Shown: positions 1 through 9,658, numbered from the stretch's first letter. The stretch: 64,000 bases of DNA from Halobacillus karajensis (GCF_900108515.1 NZ_FNWW01000002.1:124001-188000); one strand, 5' to 3'. A program made the numbers and translations. The notes: generated from the letters alone by a model not told the origin.

Positions 1-1
1 G

Positions 2-427
2 ATGACTCCTCACTGGATCTTAATCTTCCTTTTGATTATTGCGATTTTTTATGACAGCGATGATACCTACCACGCCGTCTGGTATGGCCTTGTTTTTGGA
101 TTGTTGATTGATGTAGTGTACACGGGAGTATTGGGTGTTTATATGATCACCTACACTCTTATTATTTACACGGTGCATGGACTGAATAAATGGCTCCACG
201 CAAACTTTTTTGCAGCTTCTTTATTAGCGATTATTGGTGTCGCTTTAGCTGATACGATGTTGTACATCATTTACTCATTTGTCCAAATCACTACCATGTC
301 TTGGGGGGAATATGCTCTGTTAAGGTTGTTACCTACATTGGCAGCTAATATGATATTCTTTATTATCTTATATCCACTAGTGAAAGAAAAAGTCCATGAT
401 TGGGCTGAAGAAGTAAGCAGTCTATGA
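2..427 (+). CDS. mreD: Rod shape-determining protein MreD, 5' end outside the window
   Basis: Integral membrane subunit of the MreBCD elongation machinery, which directs lateral-wall peptidoglycan synthesis. The visible 141 residues are almost entirely hydrophobic, with about four membrane segments, a YGLVFGLLIDVVYTGVLG stretch typical of the family and a short charged C-terminus. The family is usually about 165-175 residues, so the ATG at base 2 is probably an internal Met and the true start lies upstream of the window. The minC gene follows 36 bases later, matching the mreBCD-minCD order of Bacillus. Identification rests on sequence character plus this context. Confidence 0.85.
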   Translation: MTPHWILIFLLIIAIFYDSDDTYHAVWYGLVFGLLIDVVYTGVLGVYMITYTLIIYTVHGLNKWLHANFFAASLLAIIGVALADTMLYIIYSFVQITTMSWGEYALLRLLPTLAANMIFFIILYPLVKEKVHDWAEEVSSL

Positions 428-463
428 AAAGTTGGAAATGTCTAAGGTTTGAGGTGAAAGCCT

Positions 464-1150
464 ATGGCTGGTAGTACACAGAAAGTAATGATTAAAGGAA
501 CGAGGGACGGGCTTACGTTAAGGCTTGATGATCAATGTTCGTTCCAATCTATATTACGAGAATTACAAGAACAATTATCAATGAATGGTTTAACAGATGA
601 ACACCCGATGATTCGTGTTACTATTCAGCTCGGAAATCGTTATTTAAATGACGAACAAAAAGAAGAGCTCGCAGCTGTTATCCGTGAGAAACAAAAGCTT
701 GTCGTAGACAGGATAGAATCGGATGTCCTTACAAAAAAGGAAGCCCTGGAGTGGAAAGAAAACACAGAAATAAACCCTATAGCTAAAACTGTACGTTCAG
801 GTCAGCTAATTGAGGTTAAAGGTGACCTTCTCCTGATAGGGGATGTGAACCCAGGCGGACAAGTTCAGGCTACGGGGAACATCTTTGTTATGGGCAGTCT
901 GCGCGGTATTGCTCATGCAGGATATGACGGTGATACCAATGCTGTCATAGCAGCTTCTTATATGCAGCCAAGTCAATTAAGAATCGCTGATCAATTGAGC
1001 CGGTCACCTGATTATGAATCAGAAGGCGTATATATGGAATGTGGATATATCGATGACTCATTAGAAAAGATTCTAATGGACCGCATGCAAGAAGTGATAA
1101 AAAAGAGACCGGATCTCGTTAGTTTTGAAAGGAGAATGATCAATGGGTGA
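464..1150 (+). CDS. minC: Septum site-determining protein MinC
   Basis: FtsZ-assembly inhibitor that, recruited by MinD, blocks division near the poles. The protein has 228 residues, normal for Bacillus MinC. An N-terminal domain (about 1-100) is followed by the C-terminal beta-helical domain (about 105-215). The latter contains the repeating glycine turns GDLLLIGDVNPGG and GNIFVMGSLRGIAHAG that bind MinD. A GAGGTG ribosome binding site lies about 8 bases before the ATG. The stop codon overlaps the minD start by 8 bases, indicating translational coupling of the pair. Confidence 0.95.
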   Translation: MAGSTQKVMIKGTRDGLTLRLDDQCSFQSILRELQEQLSMNGLTDEHPMIRVTIQLGNRYLNDEQKEELAAVIREKQKLVVDRIESDVLTKKEALEWKENTEINPIAKTVRSGQLIEVKGDLLLIGDVNPGGQVQATGNIFVMGSLRGIAHAGYDGDTNAVIAASYMQPSQLRIADQLSRSPDYESEGVYMECGYIDDSLEKILMDRMQEVIKKRPDLVSFERRMING

Positions 1151-1940
1151 AGCGATAGTTATTACCTCTGGAAAAGGGGGGGTTGGAAAGACAACCACAA
1201 CCGCTAATCTGGGGACCGCTTTGGCCTTGCAGAAAAAGAAAGTTTGTCTCGTTGATACGGATATCGGTCTCCGGAATCTGGATGTTGTGATGGGGCTTGA
1301 AAATCGCATTATCTACGATATTGTAGATGTGGTTAACGAGCGTTGCAAGACAAAGCAGGCATTAATTACGGACAAGCGCTTTGATTGCCTCCATTTATTG
1401 CCGGCAGCGCAAACATCTGATAAATCGGAGGTTACTCCTGAGGCTGTTAAAGCAATTGTAGAGGAACTGAAACAAGATTACGACTACATCGTTATCGATT
1501 GCCCAGCAGGTATTGAGCAAGGGTATAAAAATGCCGTGGCTGGGGCGGATAAGGCGATTGTTATTACCACCCCGGAGAAATCGAGTGTGCGTGATGCGGA
1601 TCGTATTATTGGGCTATTAGAACAAGAAGAGATGGAATCTCCAAAGCTTGTCATTAACCGTATCCGAAATCATATGATGAAAAACGGTGACATGCTCGAT
1701 GTTGATGAAATCGTTAATATTTTGTCGATTGACTTATTGGGGATTGTTATCGATGATGATGCGGTCATCAAAGCATCGAACAGTGGAGAACCTATAGCGC
1801 TTAAACCGAATTCGAAAGCATCTATAGCCTATCGGAACATTGCCAGAAGAATTCTGGGTGAAACCGTACCGCTTATGAAACTTGATGATCAACAGGGAGT
1901 CTTGGCTAAAGTGAAGAAGTTTTTCGGCATACGCTCATAA
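1143..1940 (+). CDS. minD: Septum site-determining ATPase MinD
   Basis: Membrane-bound ParA/MinD-family ATPase that recruits MinC. The deviant Walker A motif GKGGVGKTTTT spans about residues 10-20, with the signature lysine (K11) and the P-loop lysine (K16). A VDTDIGLRNLD switch and VIDCPAGIE (Walker B) follow. The C-terminal amphipathic helix (LAKVKKFFGIR) is the membrane-targeting sequence. Length (265 aa) is typical. It overlaps minC, and a rho-independent terminator follows at 1955, closing the transcription unit before spoIVFA. Confidence 0.97.
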   Translation: MGEAIVITSGKGGVGKTTTTANLGTALALQKKKVCLVDTDIGLRNLDVVMGLENRIIYDIVDVVNERCKTKQALITDKRFDCLHLLPAAQTSDKSEVTPEAVKAIVEELKQDYDYIVIDCPAGIEQGYKNAVAGADKAIVITTPEKSSVRDADRIIGLLEQEEMESPKLVINRIRNHMMKNGDMLDVDEIVNILSIDLLGIVIDDDAVIKASNSGEPIALKPNSKASIAYRNIARRILGETVPLMKLDDQQGVLAKVKKFFGIRS

Positions 1941-1954
1941 TTATCTATTAACTT

Positions 1955-1988
1955 ACCTGTCACTCAACGTGGCAGGTTTTTTATTTTG
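1955..1988 (+). terminator. Rho-independent terminator after minD
   Basis: The inverted repeat ACCTGTCA (1955-1962) / TGGCAGGT (1970-1977) has one G-U pair and a 7-base loop. A run of T follows at once. It lies 14 bases after the minD stop. Confidence 0.85.
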
Positions 1989-1989
1989 G

Positions 1990-2020
1990 ATTAATAAACC
2001 GGCTCCTTGTCCCATAGACT
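1990..2020 (+). promoter_or_regulatory. Candidate sigma-E promoter of the spoIVF operon
   Basis: CATAGACT at 2013-2020 fits the mother-cell sigma-E -10 consensus CATAnAnT. An AATA-containing element about 16 bases upstream (1993-1996) could serve as the -35 box. In B. subtilis the spoIVF operon is transcribed by sigma-E, which supports the reading. The -35 match is weak, so this stays a candidate. Confidence 0.45.
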
Positions 2021-2053
2021 GATAGAAAAAGAGGAGAAGAGAGGGGTTTTTTT

Positions 2054-2821
2054 GTGAAGAAGAATATACGTGATGTTCGTAAGAATATAGCTGATCGCAA
2101 AAAAAGAAAAATGCATCATAAAGGGACTAGTCCTCCAAGGGCTTTTTCACCACCACAGGATGAAGAAATACATGGGTTTCCCCCTTTGGTTACTAGTCCT
2201 GGTGATAAAGGTATAAAGCAGAATTCCCAAGGGAAGGGGACGAGCCATATAGGTATCCAAATACTCTTTGCTGCCTTATTGTTTGCGGTAGTGGCTCTAG
2301 GGAAGAATTCGGATGTAGCCCTTGTTAAAGCCCCGGGAGACTGGGCTGTAAGTCAAATGCAAGAGGAATTTCCTTTCGCGAAAGTGACAGCATGGTATAG
2401 TGATCGTTTTGGTGAACCTTTGGAAGTTATTCAACCACTGGAGGAGAATGGACAAGAACCCCTTGCCATGCCTGTAAATGGAACGGTAACAACTCCGTTT
2501 CAAAATGATGGAAAAGGAATCGTTCTGACTACAGAAGATGGGTCACCAGTAAAAGCTGTTCGGGAAGGAACGGTCATTTTTGCAGGGAATGACCCTGATT
2601 CTGGAAAAACGGTGGTTTTACAACACAACGATGGCTCAAAGACTACCTATGGTTATTTATCCACCATTGATGTTCACCTATATGAGCATGTTCAATCACA
2701 GAAGGACCTTGGTTCGGTAAAAGCAGAAGAGGGGCAGCAGGCTGAATTTTTCTTCGCTATTGAAAAAGACAATACCTTCTTAGATCCTGCACAAGTAATT
2801 AAGGTGAATGAAGGTCCTTAA
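2054..2821 (+). CDS. spoIVFA: Stage IV sporulation protein FA
   Basis: Mother-cell protein anchored in the outer forespore membrane, which scaffolds and inhibits the SpoIVFB protease until the forespore signal arrives. It has 255 residues: a basic N-terminal region (about 1-70), one membrane segment (about 76-92, IGIQILFAALLFAVVALG), then a C-terminal LytM/M23-like domain exposed to the intermembrane space (about 135-255). The metal-binding histidines of active M23 peptidases are not evident, as in SpoIVFA generally. The start is GTG, with GAGGGG seven bases upstream. The stop lies inside the spoIVFB start region, a translationally coupled pair. Confidence 0.9.
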   Translation: MKKNIRDVRKNIADRKKRKMHHKGTSPPRAFSPPQDEEIHGFPPLVTSPGDKGIKQNSQGKGTSHIGIQILFAALLFAVVALGKNSDVALVKAPGDWAVSQMQEEFPFAKVTAWYSDRFGEPLEVIQPLEENGQEPLAMPVNGTVTTPFQNDGKGIVLTTEDGSPVKAVREGTVIFAGNDPDSGKTVVLQHNDGSKTTYGYLSTIDVHLYEHVQSQKDLGSVKAEEGQQAEFFFAIEKDNTFLDPAQVIKVNEGP

Positions 2822-3665
2822 ACTTTATCACATGATCCATATCCACCCCCTCTTCTTCTTGCTCGCTCTTTCTGCATTTTTGACTGGAGCGATCTATGAA
2901 TTTATCATTCTTTTTTCCATCGTGATTGTTCATGAGTTAGGACATTTTTTGACAGCCAAGCATTATAACTGGCGGGTTGAGAAAATGGAGATATGGTTGT
3001 TCGGAGGAGCGGTAGTGAGTGATGAGCATAATACGAGGCCCTTCCGTGAGCAACTTCATGTTATTCTTGCTGGCCCTTTACAACATGTTTGGATATTTGC
3101 TTTCTTACTGATGATTCAAATGTTTTTTGGATCTCATAGCCTTCTAGCAACAGCCTTACATTATAACGGGCTTATTTTACTCTTCAATTTACTGCCTATT
3201 TGGCCATTAGATGGTGGGAAATTGCTGTTTTATCTTCTTAATCGCTGGTTTGCTTTTAGAAGGAGTCTTATTTTATCTCTCACTCTCTCCCTTTTATGTA
3301 TGTTCACTGCTTTAAGCTGGCTTTTCCTTGAAGACAGGTGGACGCTTGCAACAATTCTCCTTACCTCTTTTTTACTTATTGAAAATGGATTGGAATGGAA
3401 ACGCAGGTCATATACGATGATGCGGTACCTCCTTTATTGCGCGTATCAGAACAGAAAAGAGTTGCATACGAAGTATGTCCCTGTACATCAAGATACACTT
3501 GTTCGTGATTTGTTGAAAAATATTCACTCCAATCGCCGTCATAAGTATGTATTGAAACAGACAACCCCATTCTATATAGTAGATGAACAAGAGTGTCTAC
3601 AAGCTTTCTTTGAAAGAAAGGAGCCCGAGCTACGGGTGAGAGACATTCCTGAAGTCGCAATATAA
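2808..3665 (+). CDS. spoIVFB: Stage IV sporulation protein FB, site-2-type intramembrane metalloprotease
   Basis: Polytopic zinc protease (S2P family) that cuts pro-sigma-K in the membrane surrounding the forespore. The zinc motif HELGH is visible in VIVHELGHFLTAKHY, and the third ligand lies in NLLPIWPLDGGKLLF. The protein (285 aa) has about six membrane segments, then a soluble C-terminal CBS-like region (about 200-285) that in B. subtilis senses ATP and binds the substrate. It overlaps spoIVFA by 14 bases. Its substrate gene, sigK, is in the same window at 58 kb. Confidence 0.95.
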   Translation: MKVLKLYHMIHIHPLFFLLALSAFLTGAIYEFIILFSIVIVHELGHFLTAKHYNWRVEKMEIWLFGGAVVSDEHNTRPFREQLHVILAGPLQHVWIFAFLLMIQMFFGSHSLLATALHYNGLILLFNLLPIWPLDGGKLLFYLLNRWFAFRRSLILSLTLSLLCMFTALSWLFLEDRWTLATILLTSFLLIENGLEWKRRSYTMMRYLLYCAYQNRKELHTKYVPVHQDTLVRDLLKNIHSNRRHKYVLKQTTPFYIVDEQECLQAFFERKEPELRVRDIPEVAI

Positions 3666-3676
3666 TGAGGGGTTCG

Positions 3677-5101
3677 ATGAGGAAAATACACATACATACA
3701 AAGACAACGGAAAAGACGGGATTGGTGATTGAAAATGGAGAGGTCCATGAATATGTGTTCGACCGGCCCGGAGCAAAAAAGCTTGCGGGTTCCATTTTTT
3801 TAGGTAGGGTAGAACAGCTCGATCATGGTTTGGGAGCAGCCTTTATTGATATTGGAGAAAAACGAAATGCTTTTTTGAGAAAAGAATCCATTCCATGGTG
3901 TGAAGGGAAAATCAATTCGGCTATTAAGGTCGGAGAAAAAATAGTTGTCCAGGTAACGAAGGAGCCCCTTGGAGATAAAGGCGCACAGGTGACCGCTGAT
4001 ATTACGTTTCCAGGGTTATACACGGTTTTTCAACCTTTTGGTTTCGGCAAACTGTCGATATCAAGAAAGTTAAACGTTGAAAAAGGAGCAGAACTTGAAA
4101 TTTTGCTGCAAAAGGAACTATTGGAACCTGAAGGGGGGATTGTTCGAACGGCTGCCGGATATGTGGATGACGATATTATAATGGAGGAATTTCGATTATT
4201 AAGGCGTGAATGGCAACAGCTTGAAAAGAAAAGGAATGATAAACCTTCACTTCTTTGGAAGGATCGGCTTCTTCCTGATCAGTTAATCCGTAAATTTCCC
4301 GTTCCATCGATTCAAGAAATAGTGATGGGTGACGTCATGGAATCAAACAATTTAAAAGAAAAATTCCCATCTTTAGCCTCACGGATTGATTGGAAAAAAG
4401 ATATAGAACAGGACTTCCCTGTTTCTGTTTCCCATCTTCAGATGCAACTCGCTGACCCTGTCGTCCATATGGAAAATGGGGTTAACCTCGTTATTGAAGA
4501 AACAGAGGCTATGACGGTGATTGATGTAAATAGTCATAAGGTCAAAGGGAAATCATTTATAAACTCCCAGGCTTTAGAAGTGAACCTTCTTGCCGCCAAT
4601 GAAATCCAAAGACAAATCCGCTTAAGAAAGCTCTCGGGGATGATCCTTATTGATTTCATTTCAATGAAGGATGAAAGAAAAGAAAAAAAGCTTCTATCCG
4701 AGATGAGAAAACTCGTGAAAAAAGATCCTGTAAAAACAACGGTTTTAGGGATGACAAGACTTGGATTAATAGAAATGACGAGAAGGAGGGAAGGAAAAAG
4801 CCTTCCATCTTTGCTTACACATTCAAGTGTTTCATTCACTCTTGAAACAATGGTCTATAGGCTTGAACGGGAGCTTCTCACGAGAAGAGACGCAGAAGCG
4901 ATTTTAATAGGGGTTCACCCTGATTTATTCAATCGTAAAAAACAATTGCTTTCTGTACCGATTTCTAGTAAAATTCCACAGGAGCTGTTTGTTAGGCAGG
5001 ATGTTGACATTTCTGACTACCAAATAGAGCTTGAAGGGTCCTTAGACATGATCCGGGAAGCTATTCAGCATCGCGGATATTATGTTGACAACTTGTTTTG
5101 A
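3677..5101 (+). CDS. rng: RNase E/G family endoribonuclease without a zinc-link motif
   Basis: Single-strand endoribonuclease of the Rne/Rng family, 474 residues. An S1-type RNA-binding segment (about 35-115) precedes the RNase domain. The catalytic aspartates are recognisable as D283 (VIDVNSHKVKG) and D326 (GMILIDFISM). The CPxC zinc-link that normally follows the catalytic region is missing: the equivalent stretch after the TRRREGKSLP segment has no cysteine, and C75 is the only cysteine in the protein. I chose the ATG at 3677, preceded by GAGGGG. The in-frame ATG at 3665 overlaps the spoIVFB stop and has no ribosome binding site. B. subtilis lacks this family, but several other Bacillaceae have it. 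Confidence 0.9.
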   Translation: MRKIHIHTKTTEKTGLVIENGEVHEYVFDRPGAKKLAGSIFLGRVEQLDHGLGAAFIDIGEKRNAFLRKESIPWCEGKINSAIKVGEKIVVQVTKEPLGDKGAQVTADITFPGLYTVFQPFGFGKLSISRKLNVEKGAELEILLQKELLEPEGGIVRTAAGYVDDDIIMEEFRLLRREWQQLEKKRNDKPSLLWKDRLLPDQLIRKFPVPSIQEIVMGDVMESNNLKEKFPSLASRIDWKKDIEQDFPVSVSHLQMQLADPVVHMENGVNLVIEETEAMTVIDVNSHKVKGKSFINSQALEVNLLAANEIQRQIRLRKLSGMILIDFISMKDERKEKKLLSEMRKLVKKDPVKTTVLGMTRLGLIEMTRRREGKSLPSLLTHSSVSFTLETMVYRLERELLTRRDAEAILIGVHPDLFNRKKQLLSVPISSKIPQELFVRQDVDISDYQIELEGSLDMIREAIQHRGYYVDNLF

Positions 5102-5127
5102 TCTGTGGTAACATTGTTTTGTTATTC

Positions 5128-5215
5128 TAGTAGCACTCCGTTGCTACAACCGCACAGAACAGGTTTTAAAACCGATTCCCGGTACCTGAATGGCGAGTCT
5201 GAGTATATTGAGGAG
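5128..5215 (+). promoter_or_regulatory. L21 ribosomal-protein leader RNA
   Basis: The 120 bases before rplU hold several short inverted repeats: GTAGCA/TGCTAC (about 5140-5156), GGTTTT/AAAACC (5162-5173) and GGTACC (5181-5186). Tandem stem-loops of this kind just ahead of rplU are the layout of the known L21 leader family in Firmicutes, which is thought to allow feedback by the ribosomal protein. Assignment is by position and structure; no covariance search was possible. Confidence 0.6.
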
Positions 5216-5223
5216 GTGCAAGT

Positions 5224-5532
5224 ATGTACGCAATTATCGAAACTGGCGGTAAGCAAGTGAAAGTAGAACAAGGCCAGGAAATCTATGTTGAAAAAATGGA
5301 TGTAGAAGCTGGTGAATCTGTCACATTTGACAAAGTTCTATTCGTAGGTGGAGACAACACAAAAGTGGGAGCTCCTTACGTTGACGGCGCTTCTGTAACA
5401 GCTAAAGTTGAAAAACAAGGCCTTCAGAAGAAATTGACTGTCTTCAAATACAAGCCTAAGAAAAACTACAAGCGTAAACAAGGTCATCGTCAGCCGTACA
5501 CGAAACTTGTTGTTGACGCGATCAACGTATAA
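5224..5532 (+). CDS. rplU: 50S ribosomal protein L21
   Basis: Large-subunit 23S rRNA-binding protein, 102 residues, full length. It starts with [18 protein letters not shown] and ends with the conserved basic [19 protein letters not shown] region of L21. A strong GAGGAGGTG site lies 5-6 bases upstream. It begins the conserved rplU-prp-rpmA cluster. Codon use is strongly biased towards GTA, AAA and GAA, as expected for a highly expressed gene. Confidence 0.98.
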   Translation: MYAIIETGGKQVKVEQGQEIYVEKMDVEAGESVTFDKVLFVGGDNTKVGAPYVDGASVTAKVEKQGLQKKLTVFKYKPKKNYKRKQGHRQPYTKLVVDAINV

Positions 5533-5544
5533 GGTTTATTACGG

Positions 5545-5874
5545 ATGATACATGTATCGATGTTTCGCTCACAAGGACAAATTACAGGGTTCGAGATTTC
5601 CGGACATGCAGAGAGTGGCCCGTATGGTCATGATCTCGTATGTGCAGCTGTATCCGCTGTGTCATTCGGAGCTGTCAATGCCATTGTAACTCTTTGTGGT
5701 TTCGAACCTGATGTCGAACAAGGCGGTGAAGGTGGTTATTTGAAAATCACATTGCCTCGGGACCTGGATGAATTGATTCATTCAAAAACCCAAACCTTGC
5801 TTGCAGGCATGCAGGTCTCATTAGAAACGATTGAACAAGAATACGATCAATATATAAAAATATCCCAACGATAA
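5545..5874 (+). CDS. prp: Ribosomal-processing cysteine protease Prp
   Basis: Protease that removes the N-terminal extension of ribosomal protein L27. It has 109 residues. The family catalytic pair is visible: His21 in SGHAESGPYG and Cys33 in HDLVCAAVSAVSFG. It lies between rplU and rpmA, as in all Firmicutes that carry it, 12 bases after rplU and 14 bases before rpmA. Its substrate, the L27 with the extension, is the next gene. The ribosome binding site is weak, suggesting lower expression than the flanking ribosomal genes. Confidence 0.95.
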   Translation: MIHVSMFRSQGQITGFEISGHAESGPYGHDLVCAAVSAVSFGAVNAIVTLCGFEPDVEQGGEGGYLKITLPRDLDELIHSKTQTLLAGMQVSLETIEQEYDQYIKISQR

Positions 5875-5888
5875 GGAGGTGAAGACTC

Positions 5889-6179
5889 ATGCTACGTCTT
5901 GATTTGCAGTTTTTCGCCCAAAAGAAGGGTGTAGGTAGTACAAAAAACGGTCGTGATTCCGAGTCTAAACGTCTTGGAGCTAAACGTGCAGACGGACAAC
6001 AAGCAACTGCTGGTTCTATCCTTTACCGTCAACGCGGTACGAAGGTTTACCCTGGTGCGAATGTTGGCCGTGGTGGTGACGACACATTGTTCGCAAAAGT
6101 GGATGGTGTTGTTAAATTCGAACGTTACGGACGTAACCGTAAAAAAGTCAGCGTTTATCCTGTAGCACAGGAAGCGTAA
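5889..6179 (+). CDS. rpmA: 50S ribosomal protein L27 with Prp-cleaved N-terminal extension
   Basis: Large-subunit protein whose mature N-terminus reaches the peptidyl-transferase centre. It has 96 residues. The precursor starts [20 protein letters not shown]; the leading MLRLDLQFF matches the Firmicutes-type extension that Prp removes. The [22 protein letters not shown] core is diagnostic. The usual residue after the cleavage region, Ser, is Gln here (QFFAQKKG), a minor change. A GGAGGTG site lies 7-8 bases upstream and a strong terminator follows. Confidence 0.98.
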   Translation: MLRLDLQFFAQKKGVGSTKNGRDSESKRLGAKRADGQQATAGSILYRQRGTKVYPGANVGRGGDDTLFAKVDGVVKFERYGRNRKKVSVYPVAQEA

Positions 6180-6198
6180 TCGAATAATTCCATCAGGA

Positions 6199-6237
6199 AA
6201 AAGCCGCGCTTTGCGTTTCGCAGAAGCGCGGCTTTTC
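6199..6237 (+). terminator. Terminator after rpmA
   Basis: A near-perfect stem AAGCCGCGCTT (6201-6211) / AAGCGCGGCTT (6224-6234) is followed by a short T run. It separates the ribosomal-protein unit from spo0B. Confidence 0.9.
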
Positions 6238-6373
6238 TATATTCTCAACTTTCAAAAGTAAATGATCAACTAACTAAGCCCCGGTATCAGAAACTTCTAT
6301 CACCCAACATTTTTAATGGAATGGTACCTATTTGTATCCTTAGATGTTGAAGGGTGCAGTTTCTCATAGAATG

Positions 6374-6402
6374 TTTTTGTTTCCTTGGATTTTTGCTATA
6401 CT
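6374..6402 (+). promoter_or_regulatory. Candidate sigma-A promoter for spo0B-obg
   Basis: TGCTATACT (6394-6402) is an extended -10 box with one mismatch to TATAAT. Only a weak T-rich -35 is seen near 6374-6379. It lies just upstream of the preferred spo0B start at 6435, so transcription would begin near 6409. Confidence 0.45.
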
Positions 6403-6434
6403 TTTTATTATTATGGGTGAACGAGGGAGCTGAA

Positions 6435-6953
6435 ATGATGGAAGAGAAAGAGATCATTGCGCTACTCAGGCATAAGCGTCATGACTGGATGAATCAAATT
6501 CAATTGATCCAAGGTTATGCATCACTTGGAAAGCAGGCACCTTTATTATCGCAAATTAAAGAAGTGATAGAGGAAGCAGAAGAGGAACGCAAATTGTTAA
6601 ATAGCGGTGCCGATGAATTTTCTCTTTGGCTATTGACATTTAATTGGGTACATAAGGCTTACCGAATTCGGTATTACTTGAGAAATGAAGTTGATTTATC
6701 CCGTCATGATATTCAATTGAAGGCTTATGGAAAACGGATGATTGAAATCATGGATGGACATATTGGAAATGAAGAACTTTATGAAGGAAGGTTAACCATC
6801 TATGTTGGCGGTCAGGATACGCTTGGACTTAGCTGGGAATGGGAAGGATATTTCCAAGAACCTGAAGGGTTGAAAGAGAAGCTTAATGATCAAGGCTTCA
6901 TCGCAACGATTTTTGAAAGTAAAGAACTTTCTATTGAAATGACGATAGAATGA
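6435..6953 (+). CDS. spo0B: Sporulation initiation phosphotransferase B
   Basis: Relay protein that moves phosphate from Spo0F to Spo0A to start sporulation. The phospho-accepting histidine is His16 in RHKRHDWMNQIQLIQGY, equivalent to His30 of B. subtilis Spo0B, in the first helix of the four-helix dimerisation bundle. A degenerate kinase-like C-terminal domain follows. The 172-residue product starts at 6435, with GAGGGAG five bases upstream. An in-frame GTG at 6354 would add a hydrophobic leader but would start upstream of the likely -10 box. Placement before obg matches B. subtilis. Confidence 0.93.
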   Translation: MMEEKEIIALLRHKRHDWMNQIQLIQGYASLGKQAPLLSQIKEVIEEAEEERKLLNSGADEFSLWLLTFNWVHKAYRIRYYLRNEVDLSRHDIQLKAYGKRMIEIMDGHIGNEELYEGRLTIYVGGQDTLGLSWEWEGYFQEPEGLKEKLNDQGFIATIFESKELSIEMTIE

Positions 6954-6961
6954 AGAGGTGA

Positions 6962-8251
<1,290 letters not shown>

Positions 8252-8266
8252 AGGGGAGAGTTTTTC

Positions 8267-8716
8267 ATGGCGGATTATAATGAAAAATTTTATTTAGTCC
8301 GTAGCGATATCCTTCCCGAAGCTATGATGAAAACAATTGAAGCAAAAGAATTATTAGAGCGGGGCAAAGTGGAATCGATTTTTGAGGCCGTTCAGCAAGT
8401 GGGTTTGTCCCGTAGTGCGTTTTACAAATATAGGGATGCCGTTTTTCCCTTTCAAGCGATGGTAAAAGAACAGATGATAACATTGTTCTTTCATCTGGAA
8501 GATCGAAAAGGGACGCTGTCGAATTTGTTAATGACTGTGGCTAAGTCAGGTTGTAATGTTTTAACCATTCATCAGACAATTCCTCTTCAGGGGAAAGCCA
8601 ATGTTACTCTTTCTTTGAACACATCAGGGATGGAGAACAGCATAGAAAAATTACTGCAGCAATTGCATAAATTAGATTTTGTAGATCGTGTAGAAATTTT
8701 AAGCACGGGAGCTTAA
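8267..8716 (+). CDS. pheB: ACT domain protein PheB
   Basis: Small ACT-domain protein (149 aa) of the PheB/YszB family, encoded next to prephenate dehydratase. An N-terminal segment resembling a helix-turn-helix (about 25-62, ending [12 protein letters not shown]) precedes an ACT fold (about 72-145, [19 protein letters not shown]). ACT folds bind amino acids, so a role in phenylalanine-responsive control of aromatic synthesis is the usual suggestion. The biochemical function is not firmly known. It is 13 bases upstream of pheA. Confidence 0.92.
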   Translation: MADYNEKFYLVRSDILPEAMMKTIEAKELLERGKVESIFEAVQQVGLSRSAFYKYRDAVFPFQAMVKEQMITLFFHLEDRKGTLSNLLMTVAKSGCNVLTIHQTIPLQGKANVTLSLNTSGMENSIEKLLQQLHKLDFVDRVEILSTGA

Positions 8717-8729
8717 TGGAGGGGAAAAC

Positions 8730-9605
8730 ATGTCGGAACAACGGATTGGATATTTAGGACCAAAAGGGACTTTTACAAAAATGGCGGTTGATGCTTTATT
8801 TGAAGAAGGGATGTTCGTTGGTTATGAGAATATTCCTGCATGTCTGGATGCTGTAGAATCAGGCGAGATTAGCACGGCTGTTGTACCCATTGAAAACGCA
8901 ATTGAAGGGTCTGTTCATTTGACAATTGACTATTTTGTTCATCAAGTAAATCAGTCAATTATTGCAGAACTCACAGTTCCTATTAAACAGCACCTCTTGG
9001 TTCATTCGAATCATCACGAAGAGGAGATCAAGAAAGTTTATTCACACAGTCATGCTATTGCGCAATGTCATCAGTACTTGCACAATCATTTTCCGAACGC
9101 TGACTTGGAATATACGAATTCAACGGGTAAGGCGGCAGAAATCGTGGCTAGTGAAGGTCCGGGAGTAGCAGCGATAGCTAATCACTTAGCTGCCGAGCAA
9201 AACGGACTGAAATTTATCGATACAGATATTCATGATTATGATAATAACCACACTCGATTTGCGGTTATACAGAAAGTCCCAACCACTTTGAAAGTGAAAG
9301 ACCATCCAATCACCAAGCATAAAACGACAGTGATGGTGACATTGCCAAAAGACTATGTAGGAGCACTTCATCAGGTTTTAGCTGCTTTTGCATGGAGGAA
9401 AATGAATTTATCTAAAATTGAATCCAGGCCGTTGAAGACAGGGCTAGGTAACTATTTTTTCTTAATAGATGTTGACCAGCCTTATGATCAGGTATTATTC
9501 CCAGGCGTGCAAGCCGAACTGGAAGCGTTGGGCTGCCAATTAAAGGTGCTCGGAACATACCCGAGTTACCAAGTTGATGTGCCGTCTCCTGTTCAAAAAG
9601 CTTGA
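8730..9605 (+). CDS. pheA: Prephenate dehydratase
   Basis: Converts prephenate to phenylpyruvate in phenylalanine synthesis. It has 291 residues: a bilobed catalytic domain (about 5-185), starting RIGYLGPKGTFT and containing the NHTRF segment, then a regulatory ACT domain (about 200-280) with the phenylalanine-binding ESRPLKTGLGNYFF motif. There is no chorismate mutase domain, as in Bacillus PheA. It is last in the spo0B-obg-pheB-pheA run and a strong terminator follows. The nad genes that follow pheA in B. subtilis are absent here. Confidence 0.97.
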   Translation: MSEQRIGYLGPKGTFTKMAVDALFEEGMFVGYENIPACLDAVESGEISTAVVPIENAIEGSVHLTIDYFVHQVNQSIIAELTVPIKQHLLVHSNHHEEEIKKVYSHSHAIAQCHQYLHNHFPNADLEYTNSTGKAAEIVASEGPGVAAIANHLAAEQNGLKFIDTDIHDYDNNHTRFAVIQKVPTTLKVKDHPITKHKTTVMVTLPKDYVGALHQVLAAFAWRKMNLSKIESRPLKTGLGNYFFLIDVDQPYDQVLFPGVQAELEALGCQLKVLGTYPSYQVDVPSPVQKA

Positions 9606-9612
9606 CCCCCAA

Positions 9613-9658
9613 AAACCCCTGAATCCCTTATTTAATAGGGATTCAGGGGTTTGTTTAT
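9613..9658 (+). terminator. Terminator after pheA
   Basis: A perfect 16-base-pair stem (9613-9628 with 9637-9652; core AACCCCTGAATCCCT) with an 8-base loop ends in a T-rich tract. Confidence 0.92.

Noticed and set aside
3376-3795. 139-codon minus-strand frame across the spoIVFB/RNase E/G junction
   Set aside because: Both plus-strand genes here are well supported and overlap by start/stop; the antisense frame has no family resemblance.
6354-6434. Hydrophobic N-terminal extension of Spo0B from a GTG at 6354
   Set aside because: It has no separate ribosome binding site, would start upstream of the likely -10 box at 6397, and Spo0B is a soluble protein. The ATG at 6435 has a good site.
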